A DNA stretch of 64,000 nt from an uncultured Pelagibacteraceae bacterium (lineage in GTDB: Bacteria > Pseudomonadota > Alphaproteobacteria > Pelagibacterales > Pelagibacteraceae), in assembly GCA_902603555.1 (NCBI GenBank), contig CACKVD010000001.1, positions 43,785 to 107,784 on the forward strand, written 5' to 3'. Below the pieces are notes generated by a model. The model saw only the letters and a program-made list of their open reading frames with translations, did no database searches and was not told the origin of the DNA. A program made the position numbers and the translations under genes. Shown here one piece after another: positions 29,357 through 39,669 of the stretch; position 1 is the stretch's first letter; the number at the start of each line of letters is the position of its first letter.

Positions 29357-30316
29357 TTATTTTTTTGCAAACAAATTAGTCAATTCATAAACAATTGTGG
29401 CTGCAGCAAGAGAGGTAACTTCTGCATGGTCGTATGCTGGAGAAACTTCAACTACATCCGCAGATATAAGGTTTAGACCTGACAAACCTCTTATAACATT
29501 TACCATTTCCCTAGTTGTCATTCCTGCTATCTCAGGAGTGCCTGTTCCAGGTGCAAAGGCAGGGTCTAAAACGTCTATATCAATAGATAAATATAAAGGA
29601 TTGTTACCTACTCTTTTTTTAATTCTTTCTGCAATTTTATCTGTGCCTTGTGTTTGAAACTCATCACAATGAATTATTTTAAACCCAAAGCTTTCATCGT
29701 TTTTGATATCATCCCTACTATACAAAGGTCCTCTTATCCCTACGTGCATTGAAGCATCATCTAAAAATAAGTTTTCTTCTCTTGCTCTTCTAAAAGGAGT
29801 TCCATGAGTGTATGGTGCACCAAAATAGGTATCCCATGTATCTAAATGTGCATCAAAATGAACTAATGCTACAGGTCCATTATTAATTTTATTGATTGCC
29901 TTTAATAAAGGAAATGCGATTGTATGATCCCCTCCTAAACTTATAATTCCGCCAACTTTATTTAATAATTCTTCTGCACCAACTTCAATTTGTTTGATTG
30001 CTTCTTCAATATTAAAGGGATTACAAGTTATATCTCCTGCATCTGCAACTTGTTGTACTTTAAAAGGCTCAACGTCATAACTTGGGTGGTAATTTGTTCT
30101 TAAATGCCTTGAAGCTTGTCTTATACTTTGAGGTCCAAATCTAGCACCTGGTCTATAACTTGTACCAGCGTCAAATGGAATTCCAACAATTGCAACATCA
30201 CAACTTTCAACATCTCTTAGCTCTGGCAATCTTGCAAATGTTGAAGGGCCAGCAAACCGTGGCACTTTAGTTCCACTAACAGGTTGGATTGGATCTTTAT
30301 TTCTTTTTTTTTTCAC
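29357..30316 (-). CDS. speB: Agmatinase/ureohydrolase family protein
   Basis: LGGDHTIAFPLL, HFDAHLDTWDTYFG, YLSIDIDVLDPAFAPGTGTPE. Confidence 0.85.
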   Translation of the reverse strand: MKKKRNKDPIQPVSGTKVPRFAGPSTFARLPELRDVESCDVAIVGIPFDAGTSYRPGARFGPQSIRQASRHLRTNYHPSYDVEPFKVQQVADAGDITCNPFNIEEAIKQIEVGAEELLNKVGGIISLGGDHTIAFPLLKAINKINNGPVALVHFDAHLDTWDTYFGAPYTHGTPFRRAREENLFLDDASMHVGIRGPLYSRDDIKNDESFGFKIIHCDEFQTQGTDKIAERIKKRVGNNPLYLSIDIDVLDPAFAPGTGTPEIAGMTTREMVNVIRGLSGLNLISADVVEVSPAYDHAEVTSLAAATIVYELTNLFAKK

Positions 30317-30369
30317 AGTAAAATTGTATCACATTCTTTTAAATTGGAATATCTTCTAAATAAAAATTT

Positions 30370-31092
30370 ATGAGCATAATAAGAATAATTATATTATCTT
30401 TGTTTATCTTTACACAATCTCAAGCTGATACAATTTATAATCTAATTAAAATTCCAAATCTCGAAATTTATAAAATAAACAATTTTAATAAACTAAGATA
30501 TCTTTATGCTAAACAGCCTTTCACAATTGGAGTAGACAATAATATTAATTGTTTTAGTTCGGAAAAAAAAGTTTTGGATGAAAAATATAAAATAATTCAA
30601 AAAAATTTGGAAAGATATAATCAAAAATTTTTAAAAAAAATTAATCTTAAATATATTGTTCTTTGTGAAGATTTATCTATTTCTAATATAAATACTGCTG
30701 GAATACCGGATAATGTAATGAAAACTTTAATCCTAGATATAAAATTTAATGAAAAATATTTTGAAAGAGTAATTCACCATGAAGTATTTCATATAATAAA
30801 TGATAGTTTCAAAGAAATATTTGATGAAAAAGTATGGTCTGAGTTTAATGTTAAAAATTTTAAATATGCGGAATGCTCTACTTGTACTGATAAAATAGGA
30901 TTGGATACTTATAAAAAAACAGAGGGTTTTTTTACAGAATATTCTAGATCAACAGCTTCAGAAGATATGGCTGAAGTATTTTCACATTTAATGATTGGTT
31001 CAAGCTCTAATAATAGTGATCAAATTTTAAAAAAAAAAATACAATTCATAAAAAATAATTTATTAAAGATTGATAAAAATTTTATTCTATGA
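30370..31092 (+). CDS. Putative exported zinc metallopeptidase (HExxH)
   Basis: N-terminal signal-like segment; HHEVFHIIND (HExxH); ASEDMAEVFSHLM downstream Glu. Confidence 0.55.
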   Translation: MSIIRIIILSLFIFTQSQADTIYNLIKIPNLEIYKINNFNKLRYLYAKQPFTIGVDNNINCFSSEKKVLDEKYKIIQKNLERYNQKFLKKINLKYIVLCEDLSISNINTAGIPDNVMKTLILDIKFNEKYFERVIHHEVFHIINDSFKEIFDEKVWSEFNVKNFKYAECSTCTDKIGLDTYKKTEGFFTEYSRSTASEDMAEVFSHLMIGSSSNNSDQILKKKIQFIKNNLLKIDKNFIL

Positions 31093-31736
31093 TTGAAAAA
31101 ATTAAAGCTTCTAAATCTGAAAAGATCATCTTTATTTTTTTAATTGTTTTGGGTTTATTTTCTTTTGGTTCTTTTTTTTTAATAAAAGATAAGTGTTTAT
31201 TTGTTAAAGATTATGATCCTTATAAAATTAAATTTGATAAACCAAAAAATATTGCAGTATTAAATGCTCCTTGTGGAAATGTTATTATCGAACTTTATCC
31301 TGAAATTTCTCCAAATGGAGTAAAAAGATTCATAACTTTGGTAAAATCTAAAGCTTATGATGATGTTGCTTTTCATAGAGTAATCAAAGATACACTTGTT
31401 CAAGCTGGAGATTTAGAGTTTGGTAAAAAGGGGAATATAGATTATGGAAAAATTGGAACAGGCAAATCAGGACTAGGAACTATTAATTCTGAAGTAGATA
31501 ATCCATTTAATTTTGAAAAAGGTAGTGTTGCCTTAGCAAGAACTCAAAAATATAATACTGAAGATAGTCAATTTTTTATTGTACTGAGAGATGAACCTTT
31601 ATATGAAACTGAATATACTCCAATTGGAAAAGTTATTTACGGTTTAAAAGCTTTAGAAAAAATTAAATATCTTGATAAATCCCAATATGTATTAAGGCCT
31701 GACTATATAAATTCAATTAGGATGTTAATTAACTAA
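31089..31736 (+). CDS. Membrane-anchored peptidyl-prolyl cis-trans isomerase (cyclophilin type)
   Basis: GNVIIELYPEISPNGVKRFITLVKSKAYDDVAFHRVIKDTLVQAGDLEFG; SQFFIVLRD. Confidence 0.88.
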   Translation: MIEKIKASKSEKIIFIFLIVLGLFSFGSFFLIKDKCLFVKDYDPYKIKFDKPKNIAVLNAPCGNVIIELYPEISPNGVKRFITLVKSKAYDDVAFHRVIKDTLVQAGDLEFGKKGNIDYGKIGTGKSGLGTINSEVDNPFNFEKGSVALARTQKYNTEDSQFFIVLRDEPLYETEYTPIGKVIYGLKALEKIKYLDKSQYVLRPDYINSIRMLIN

Positions 31737-33947
31737 AGGTTTACCAGTAGCTAAAGTATGCTTTATTCTATCTTGAGTTTTTTGAGTTTCAATTAATCTC
31801 ATAAAAGCATCAAGTTCTAATTTAAATAAATCATCTTCTGATAAAGTTTTATCAATTGTGGTATCTCCTCCACTTAAAACATGCGCTAATTCTTTTGCAA
31901 CTTCGACACCATGATCTAAAATAACTTTATCATTATAAAGTTTATCTAAAATTTTATCCATTTCCCCTCTTACAGCTTTTCCTGGAAGCTTAAATTCAAG
32001 TTCACTTGGTGATTTAAAATCTTTATTATCTGTAATAATTTTTTTGGAAACTTCTAATAAACTATTTCTATTCATTATTTTTTTATCAGAAGGTCTCAAA
32101 TATTTCATTGGTTCCGCTTCAATCGGTGAGGTAGCTGTTTTACCATATCCAATTATATCAAAGACTTTTAAAGGTGCGTAATTTGGATCTTTCTTTGCCT
32201 CATCAGTATCAAGCCATCTTGCTAACATTTCTTTACATCCACCCCCTGCTGGAATTAAACCCACAATAGTTTCTACTAGTCCAACAACAATATTTGTATG
32301 GGATGCAACAAAATTACTTTGTACCATTACTTCAAATCCACCACCTAAAGTTAATCCTGATGGAGCTGAAACTACTGGATATTTTGAATATTTTAAATGC
32401 TTACAAGTTTCTTGAAAATATTTAATAAATTTTTCAATCGATTTAAAATCTTTTTTGTCTGCAAATTTCATTGTGTAAGTTAAGTTCACACCTGCAGAAA
32501 ATTGCATACTTTCATTTATAATTATTAGTGGTTTGTCTGTTGCTTTTTTTAAAGCATCCATTGAGTAATAGTCTAGAGCGTTAGCTTTGGTGGTAAACTC
32601 AACAATATTATAATCATTAAATCTATAGATTTTTGCAGAGTCGTTTCCATCTAAACTTGATGCTGTTTTTTTAACTTTTCCTAAAGTTTCTATGTTTGTA
32701 TATTTTTGTCTCTCACCATAAAAATCTTCATTTTTAGTTTTTGATAAATTTTCTAAAAAATTATTACCAGCAAAGTCATCAACTCTATTAAAAAAATCTT
32801 TTACACCTATTTCTTCAAGCATCTCAAAAGGGCCTTTTGCCCAATTAAAACCTAGTCTCATTGCTTCATCAATATCATTAAATTCTTTTGTAATACCCGG
32901 AACTAATGAGGAAGCATATTTAATTATTTTAGATAAAACTGACCAAGCATATTCACCATACTTATCTTTTCTATTGATTAATGTCTTTAGATCTACTTTA
33001 TCTGATTTAACATCGATCTTTTTACTAGAAGAATAATCTCCAGATTCAAGGTTGATAGCTTCCATTACTTTAGTGGCTCCAGTTTTATTCATTCGATAAA
33101 ATCCACCTTTACCTTTTCTTCCTGTATAGCCAGTCTCAATTAATTTTTTTACTAATGGAATTTCTTTTGCAACTTCATGAAACTCATCCGTCTCTGGTAA
33201 TTCTTTAATAAAACTTTTCAATACATCAGCCATTAAATCGATACCAATTAAATCATATAGTCCAAACACACCTGTTTTAGGAATACCCATCGGTCTTCCA
33301 AATATTGCGTCTGCTTCTTCAACAGAAAGTTTCATCTTAAAAGCTTCTGTCATAGCAACTTGCATTGCATAAACACCAACTCTGTTTCCTAAAAAACCTG
33401 GAGTATCGTTACAAACTATTGCACCCTTGCCTAATTCTACTTCACAAAATTCTTTTAATTGATTTATCTTATTAAGATCATTGTTTTCATTTTTAACAAT
33501 CTCAAGCAGGCCCATATATCTGACAGGGTTAAAAAAATGCGTAATACAAAAATCTTTTTTTTCTATATCTGTTAAATGTTCAGATAAAACTTTAATTGGA
33601 ATTGATGATGTATTTGATGAGACTATTGCTCCATCTTTTCTTGCTTTAAATATTTTTTCATAAATTTGATGTTTAATATCAATTCTTTCAACTACTGCCT
33701 CAACAATCCAATCGGCATCTTTTACGACATCAAAATTATCTGAAATATTTCCAACTTTAATATTATTAATTTTTGATTTATCAATCAATAGAGGTGGCCT
33801 TGACTTATGGATTCTTTCTCTAGCTTTTTCGCTAATCTCTGTTTTTAAATCAAGTAGAGTAACAGGCACATTAGCATTGCACAGGTGAGCTGCAATACCA
33901 CTGCCCATTGTTCCTGAACCAATCACAACTACGTTCTTAATCTTCAT
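31725..33947 (-). CDS. 3-hydroxyacyl-CoA dehydrogenase / enoyl-CoA hydratase fusion (FadJ/FadB-like)
   Basis: VVIGSGTMGSGIAAHLCNANVPVTLLDL NAD site; FCITHFFNPVRYMGLLEIV; C-terminal crotonase fold LTLGGGFEVMVQSNFVASHTNIVVGLVETIVGLIPAGGG. Confidence 0.9.
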   Translation of the reverse strand: MKIKNVVVIGSGTMGSGIAAHLCNANVPVTLLDLKTEISEKARERIHKSRPPLLIDKSKINNIKVGNISDNFDVVKDADWIVEAVVERIDIKHQIYEKIFKARKDGAIVSSNTSSIPIKVLSEHLTDIEKKDFCITHFFNPVRYMGLLEIVKNENNDLNKINQLKEFCEVELGKGAIVCNDTPGFLGNRVGVYAMQVAMTEAFKMKLSVEEADAIFGRPMGIPKTGVFGLYDLIGIDLMADVLKSFIKELPETDEFHEVAKEIPLVKKLIETGYTGRKGKGGFYRMNKTGATKVMEAINLESGDYSSSKKIDVKSDKVDLKTLINRKDKYGEYAWSVLSKIIKYASSLVPGITKEFNDIDEAMRLGFNWAKGPFEMLEEIGVKDFFNRVDDFAGNNFLENLSKTKNEDFYGERQKYTNIETLGKVKKTASSLDGNDSAKIYRFNDYNIVEFTTKANALDYYSMDALKKATDKPLIIINESMQFSAGVNLTYTMKFADKKDFKSIEKFIKYFQETCKHLKYSKYPVVSAPSGLTLGGGFEVMVQSNFVASHTNIVVGLVETIVGLIPAGGGCKEMLARWLDTDEAKKDPNYAPLKVFDIIGYGKTATSPIEAEPMKYLRPSDKKIMNRNSLLEVSKKIITDNKDFKSPSELEFKLPGKAVRGEMDKILDKLYNDKVILDHGVEVAKELAHVLSGGDTTIDKTLSEDDLFKLELDAFMRLIETQKTQDRIKHTLATGKPLVN

Positions 33948-33961
33948 GAGATATTTTTTTA

Positions 33962-34816
33962 CTATCGGTTTATTCCTCTAAGTCTCTCAGATCTTCTTCT
34001 TAAGAGTTCAGCTGTAACTAATATTAATGTAGACAAAATAATTAAACAAGTTGCAACTGCAAGAATAGTTGGACTTAACTGTTCTCTTAAACCCGTCCAC
34101 ATCTGAATTGGGATAGTTGTATTTTCAAGACCAGCTAAAAATAAGACAACCACAACTTCATCAAATGATGTTACAAATGCAAATAATCCACCAGAAATAA
34201 CACCAGGTAATATTAACGGTAATGTAATTTTCATAAAAGTATTTACTGGATTACTTCCAAGGCTTGCTGCAGCTCTTGTTACACTGTGATCAAACCCAGA
34301 TAAAGTAGCTGTAACAGTAATTACAACAAATGGTGTTCCCAAAATAATATGTGCAAGAACTATTCCTGTATGTGTAGCTGCTAAACCAGCTTTTGCCATA
34401 AAGAAAAATATTGCTACTCCTGAAATAATTAAAGGTACAATCATTGGAGAAATCAATACTGCCATGATGATACCCTTGTAAGGCATATGTCTGCTGCTTA
34501 ATCCTAATGCGGCAACAGTTCCAAGTAATACAGATCCTATTGTTGCAAAGATTGCAATTATAAAACTATTTTTAGCTGCTAGACCCCATGGGTTTTTTGT
34601 TCCATAAATCATATCTTTATACCATCTCAATGAAAAAGCATCTGGATCTAAACTCTTCATTCCATCAGAAAAACTTAAAAACTCTTCTGCGTTAAAAGAT
34701 AATGGAAATATTACAAATAATGGTGCAATTAAAAAAAAGAAAACTGCCCCACAGATAGTCAAATAAAAATAGTGCCAAATTCTATAATGTAATTCTGTAT
34801 GTTTTGGTAAAGCCAT
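33962..34816 (-). CDS. potC: Polyamine-type ABC transporter permease (PotC-like)
   Basis: GTVAALGLSSRHMPYK; EAA-loop AAASLGSNPVNTFMKITLPLILPGV. Confidence 0.85.
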   Translation of the reverse strand: MALPKHTELHYRIWHYFYLTICGAVFFFLIAPLFVIFPLSFNAEEFLSFSDGMKSLDPDAFSLRWYKDMIYGTKNPWGLAAKNSFIIAIFATIGSVLLGTVAALGLSSRHMPYKGIIMAVLISPMIVPLIISGVAIFFFMAKAGLAATHTGIVLAHIILGTPFVVITVTATLSGFDHSVTRAAASLGSNPVNTFMKITLPLILPGVISGGLFAFVTSFDEVVVVLFLAGLENTTIPIQMWTGLREQLSPTILAVATCLIILSTLILVTAELLRRRSERLRGINR

Positions 34817-34821
34817 TATAT

Positions 34822-36075
34822 CTATCCTAATTTAATATTATCTATTCCAACTATTTTATTATAGAGCCAATAAATTACTAAAACTCCACTCAGCAACATT
34901 AAACCCATTGCTGATGCAAAGCTCCAATCAAGTGTACTTTTCATGTGAAAAGCGATTTGATTACTTATTAATGTGCCAGATGCACCTCCAACTAAGGCAG
35001 GAGTAATATAATAACCAATTGCTAATATGAAACACAACAAACATCCTGCTCCGATACCAGGGATGGTTAATGGAAAATAAACTTTCCAAAAAGCTACTAT
35101 TGGTGTTCCACCTAAAGATTTTCCAGCTCTCATTAAGCTTGGTGAAATAGTTTTCATTACACTATAGAGAGGCAAAACCATAAAAGGGAGTAAAATCTGT
35201 GTCATTGCTACATATGTTCCAGTTTTATTATACATCATCTCAGGCCTTGCATCGTCAGCAACCAAACCTATTCCAACAAAAAAATCATTAACGACTCCTT
35301 GTTGTTGCAACAAAATCATCCAACTAGCAGTTCTTACAAGTAATGATGTCCAAAACGGAAGCAGGACGCAAATCATTAGTAAGTTACTGTACTTCATGGG
35401 TAGAGTAGCTAACAAATGAGCTATTGGATATGCCATCAAAAAACAAAACAGTGTAACGAAGAATGCTATTTCCAAAGTTCTAAGCCACAAGATTCTGTGA
35501 ATTCTTCTATCTTCTTCAACGCTTACTATTTCTCCACTTTCATTTTTATACATATCCATACCTTTTAGATATTTCTGACCTGTAATAGCAGGAGCTCTTC
35601 GTTTAATTGCTTTCCAATATTCAACATCTGCCCATCTTTTGTGAACAGCCATTATTTGTTCTTTGTAATTTCCCTCTTCAAAATTTTTTGATTTTCTTCT
35701 TAATTTTTTAATAATACTTTTGAAACCATTTTTTGTGTAATTAAGCTGTGTCGATAGTTTACCTTCACGTTTTTCATCTACCAACTTTCTAAAATCTAGA
35801 TAAAAAGCTTCAAAAACTTCTTCCTCTGGTAATTCTTTTCCATCCCACTCTTCCATTGCTTTAAATGTTTTGGGAAGCATTTCAGTTACCATTTTATCAT
35901 CAACACTTCTCAGAAGCATGTCACCAATAGGAAACACATAGGTGATAATTAAAAATAATAGTAATGGGGCAACTAGTAAGAAAGCTTTTATCTTATTTCT
36001 TCTCTCAGCTTTCTTTAGACTTACCTCTAAAGGAATTCCATCAGTTGTTAAAATTTGTTTTGTTTCTGAGCTCAT
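34822..36075 (-). CDS. potB: Polyamine-type ABC transporter permease (PotB-like) with large N-terminal insertion
   Basis: EAA-loop KSLGGTPIVAFWKVYFPLTIPGIGAG; charged hydrophilic insert between first and second TM. Confidence 0.85.
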   Translation of the reverse strand: MSSETKQILTTDGIPLEVSLKKAERRNKIKAFLLVAPLLLFLIITYVFPIGDMLLRSVDDKMVTEMLPKTFKAMEEWDGKELPEEEVFEAFYLDFRKLVDEKREGKLSTQLNYTKNGFKSIIKKLRRKSKNFEEGNYKEQIMAVHKRWADVEYWKAIKRRAPAITGQKYLKGMDMYKNESGEIVSVEEDRRIHRILWLRTLEIAFFVTLFCFLMAYPIAHLLATLPMKYSNLLMICVLLPFWTSLLVRTASWMILLQQQGVVNDFFVGIGLVADDARPEMMYNKTGTYVAMTQILLPFMVLPLYSVMKTISPSLMRAGKSLGGTPIVAFWKVYFPLTIPGIGAGCLLCFILAIGYYITPALVGGASGTLISNQIAFHMKSTLDWSFASAMGLMLLSGVLVIYWLYNKIVGIDNIKLG

Positions 36076-36082
36076 AATAAAA

Positions 36083-36109
36083 AAGGGCGGTTATTAAATA
36101 ACCGCCCTT
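36083..36109 (-). terminator. Intra-operon terminator/attenuator hairpin between potD and potB
   Basis: AAGGGCGGTTAT-taa-ATAACCGCCCTT 12-bp stem; U-tract on minus strand just before the potB ATG. Confidence 0.8.
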
Positions 36110-36146
36110 AAATTATAATATATAATTAAGTTTAATAAAACTTAAA

Positions 36147-37268
36147 TTATAGACCAGCTTTCATAGCTTCCCACTTTTCACCAAGCTCTGTTCCATTGTC
36201 AGCCCAGAAAATTGGGTCAACTAAGAAATAGTTTTTAGTGTTTTGTGGTGCAGTTGGCATTTGTGGGACCATATTAGTTTTACCATCTTTATACCAAGGC
36301 TCCCCTGCTTCCATAATTGCTATAGAAGATTTTCTCCAAGGAGCATATGCGATGTATTTCGCACTTCCTGCTAACATCTCTGTACTAGTCATCATAGCTA
36401 AAGCTTTTTTGGCCATACCATTAGCATCGTTTGGTCCACCCTTAACTTGTACGAAGTACTCGTAGTCAAGACCTTGTCCATCCCATACTTGTTTGATTGG
36501 TGCACCTTCTCCAACTTCTGCGTTAAAGAATCTACCATTCCAACCTGTAGCCATTACAACTTCACCTGAAACTAATAATTCTGGTGGTTGAGCACCTGCA
36601 GACCAAAATACACATCCACCTTTTGGATCTGTACATAATTCTTTGATCTTATCCATAGCTCTTTGAACACCTTTTTCAGTGTTTAAAGCTTTATAGATTT
36701 TTGCTCCACCTTTTCCTGGTTTAATACCATCTGCAGCTAACGCGATCTCTAAGTTAGTTAAAGCGCTTTTGTAGATAGCTCTTTTTCCAGGGAATTTTTT
36801 TGTGTTAAAGAAATCTTTGATAGTCTTTGGAGTGCCTTTAACGTTTTGAGTGTTATAAGCATAGTTCCAAGAATATAAAATATTTCCTACAGCACATTTA
36901 CTTGGCATTGAAGTAAAGAAGTCTTTACTTGCAGGAGTTCCATCTGGTGCAGGTGGAAAATCTTTGTCAAAATCAAATTCAACAAATAATCCTTCGTCAC
37001 ATCCATTGATAGTATCCATCGCAAATACGTCGATTATATCCCACGTAATTTTGCCAGCTTCTTTTTGTGCTTTGATCTCAGATAATCCACCTGAATAGTC
37101 AACCCAGTTAATTGTTATACCAAGTTTCTTACCAGTAGGATCACCATAACCTAACTTTTGAGACTCTGTGTAAGCTCCACCCCAAGACACTGCAGTTACT
37201 GCAAATGCTGAAGTAGTTACAGAGATAGCAAAAGAAATGGCTAGTAATAATTTACTAATTGTCTTCAT
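36147..37268 (-). CDS. potD: Polyamine-type ABC transporter substrate-binding protein (PotD-like); start revised from track 37331
   Basis: Signal peptide MKTISKLLLAISFAISVTTSAFA preceded by GGAGGAAAA SD; VSWGGAYTESQKLGYGDPTGKKLGI. Confidence 0.85.
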   Translation of the reverse strand: MKTISKLLLAISFAISVTTSAFAVTAVSWGGAYTESQKLGYGDPTGKKLGITINWVDYSGGLSEIKAQKEAGKITWDIIDVFAMDTINGCDEGLFVEFDFDKDFPPAPDGTPASKDFFTSMPSKCAVGNILYSWNYAYNTQNVKGTPKTIKDFFNTKKFPGKRAIYKSALTNLEIALAADGIKPGKGGAKIYKALNTEKGVQRAMDKIKELCTDPKGGCVFWSAGAQPPELLVSGEVVMATGWNGRFFNAEVGEGAPIKQVWDGQGLDYEYFVQVKGGPNDANGMAKKALAMMTSTEMLAGSAKYIAYAPWRKSSIAIMEAGEPWYKDGKTNMVPQMPTAPQNTKNYFLVDPIFWADNGTELGEKWEAMKAGL

Positions 37269-37360
37269 TTTTCCTCCGTTTAAACGTTTTTTTAAAAAAC
37301 AGATTACAACAAGATAGATAATGAGAGTCAACAGCCCATTTTACCTAATTTAATGATATA

Positions 37361-38440
37361 TTACTTGGGATCTAGAGCTCTTGCGTCTTCACTGTTCCAC
37401 CCAATTTTAATATCTTTACCAAGCTTAATATCCATGTTGGCTGAGCTATTTGGAATTTTTAAAATAAATTCATTGTTACCTAAAAGGTTAATACGAACTC
37501 TTGTATGATCTCCATGATATATTACTTCCTCAATTTTTCCTGAGTGAATATTGTCCATTTTATCACTTGGATTTATCAAAGCTCTTTCTGGTCTCAAAGA
37601 AATTTTGGTTTTTTCACCTTTTCCTTTTACTGATATAGGGTTTGCTAATATTTCTGTATTAGCTACCTTTACTTTACATTTTCCACCCGAAATATCTGAA
37701 ACCTCACCAGCAAAAGTATTGTTCTCACCAATAAATTCTGCAACAAAAGAGTTAACTGGTTTTTCATATAACTCATCAGGACTTGAAAGTTGTTGAACTT
37801 TACCATCATTAAATACTGCTATACGGTTAGACATGGTAAGAGCCTCACTTTGATCGTGAGTAACATAAACAACTGTCACACCTATACTTTCGTGAATATG
37901 TTTTATCTCATATTGCATACTCTCTCTTAAATTTTTATCTAAAGCTCCTAAAGGTTCGTCCATTAAAACTAACTGAGGATCAAATACTAAAGATCTTGCA
38001 ACCGCCACCCTTTGTTGCTGTCCACCTGACAATTGTCCTGGCATTCTGTCAGCAAAACCTTGTAGCGATACCATTGACAATGCTTTATCAATTTTTTTAT
38101 CTGCTTCATCTTTTGGAATTTTTCTAACTCTTAATGGAAATGCTAAATTTTCATAAACAGTCATGTGTGGAAACAAAGCATAGTTTTGGAACACCATTCC
38201 AATACCTCTTTTATGAGGCGGAATACTTGATATTGCTCTACCATCTAAATAAATTTCACCATGTGTTGGTGTTTCAAATCCTGCTAACATCATTAGACAA
38301 GTGGTTTTACCAGAACCAGAGGGTCCTAACATTGTTACGAACTCCCCTTCTTCAATATCCAATTGAAGATCTTTTACAACCAGTGTTTTACCGTCGTAAC
38401 TCTTATCCACTTTATCAAATTTTACGAATTCTTTATTCAT
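37361..38440 (-). CDS. potA: Polyamine-type ABC transporter ATP-binding protein (PotA-like)
   Basis: Walker A GPSGSGKTTCL, LSGGQQQRVAVARSL, TOBE-like C-terminus. Confidence 0.9.
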   Translation of the reverse strand: MNKEFVKFDKVDKSYDGKTLVVKDLQLDIEEGEFVTMLGPSGSGKTTCLMMLAGFETPTHGEIYLDGRAISSIPPHKRGIGMVFQNYALFPHMTVYENLAFPLRVRKIPKDEADKKIDKALSMVSLQGFADRMPGQLSGGQQQRVAVARSLVFDPQLVLMDEPLGALDKNLRESMQYEIKHIHESIGVTVVYVTHDQSEALTMSNRIAVFNDGKVQQLSSPDELYEKPVNSFVAEFIGENNTFAGEVSDISGGKCKVKVANTEILANPISVKGKGEKTKISLRPERALINPSDKMDNIHSGKIEEVIYHGDHTRVRINLLGNNEFILKIPNSSANMDIKLGKDIKIGWNSEDARALDPK

Positions 38441-38496
38441 TGAAATAATTTAGTGAATTTAAAACATTTGTAAGAAAGAATATCAACCCCTAATAT

Positions 38497-39666
38497 CTAG
38501 CTTTTAATATGAAGTTCTTTAGAAAAATTACAAAATAATTCAGAACCTTTATCAGTAACTCTAATTGCTTCAGAGGCTTCTACTCCCCAATTTCCAAATT
38601 GCATTACTGCAATCATATGAAAAGTAACGTTAGGTTGTAATACTGTCATGTCATCTTTTGATATATTTAATGTATGCTCTCCCCAATCTGGTGGATAGCC
38701 AATACCAATTGAATATCCAGTTCTTGAAGTCTTTTCTATTCCATATTTGTCTAGTACTTTCCAAAAAGCTTGAGCAACATCATCTGCGGTGTTTCCAGCT
38801 TTAACTAAATCTATTCCAGCTTGAAGAGCTTCGTTAGTTTTTTTCATTGTATCAATCTTTTTTTGATCTGGTTTTCCAAGTAAAACTGTTCTAGCCATTG
38901 GACAATGATATTTTTTATTAACTCCTGATAATTCAATAATTGTAGCTTCTCCATCTACAAATTTATCTTCGGACCATGTTAAGTGTGAAGCTGATGTGCC
39001 CTTTCCCGTTGGTATCATTGGGACTATGGATGAATAATCTCCACCAAATTCTGATGTACCTTTTATTAATGTAGAATAAATTTCTGAAACTGCATCGCAC
39101 TGTCTTACTCCAGGATTTATAGCATCAAAAGCTTTTTTCATTCCTAATTCAGTGATTTGAGCTGCTGCTTTCATAAACTTTATTTCAGCATCTGATTTAA
39201 CAACTCTCACCCAATTAACTAATCTTTCACAATCTAAAACTTTAGCATTGGGTAAACCTTGTTTAATTTTTTCATAACAGTAAGCAGTGAAATAATGACT
39301 ATCCATTTCTAGTCCTATAGAAAGTTTGTCCCACTTTCTTCCTTTTATGAGATCTACAAGCGCATCATAAGGATGTAGTGGCCAAGTATGAATATATTTC
39401 TCATGATACTTAATTATATTTTCATCCTTAAGATAAGTTTTAATATACGCACCACCCGCATCTTGATTTCTAACAAAACAAATTGGCTCATCAGCATTAA
39501 CATGTACTATTACACATTGTGCATAATAAAATGACCATGCATCATAACCTGTTAGATAATTCATATTAGATGGGTCTTGTGAGATTAGTAGTTCAATACC
39601 TTTTTCTTGCATGGAAGCTTGAACTTTTTTTAATCTAGATTTGTATTCTTCTTTAGTAAAATTCAT
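38497..39666 (-). CDS. doeA: M24 family metallopeptidase-fold hydrolase, ectoine hydrolase DoeA/EutD-like
   Basis: Creatinase/aminopeptidase P architecture; GIGYPPDWGEHTLNI and HLTWSEDKFVDGEATIIELSG; adjacent EutA-like gene. Confidence 0.65.
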   Translation of the reverse strand: MNFTKEEYKSRLKKVQASMQEKGIELLISQDPSNMNYLTGYDAWSFYYAQCVIVHVNADEPICFVRNQDAGGAYIKTYLKDENIIKYHEKYIHTWPLHPYDALVDLIKGRKWDKLSIGLEMDSHYFTAYCYEKIKQGLPNAKVLDCERLVNWVRVVKSDAEIKFMKAAAQITELGMKKAFDAINPGVRQCDAVSEIYSTLIKGTSEFGGDYSSIVPMIPTGKGTSASHLTWSEDKFVDGEATIIELSGVNKKYHCPMARTVLLGKPDQKKIDTMKKTNEALQAGIDLVKAGNTADDVAQAFWKVLDKYGIEKTSRTGYSIGIGYPPDWGEHTLNISKDDMTVLQPNVTFHMIAVMQFGNWGVEASEAIRVTDKGSELFCNFSKELHIKS

Positions 39667-39669
39667 AAT

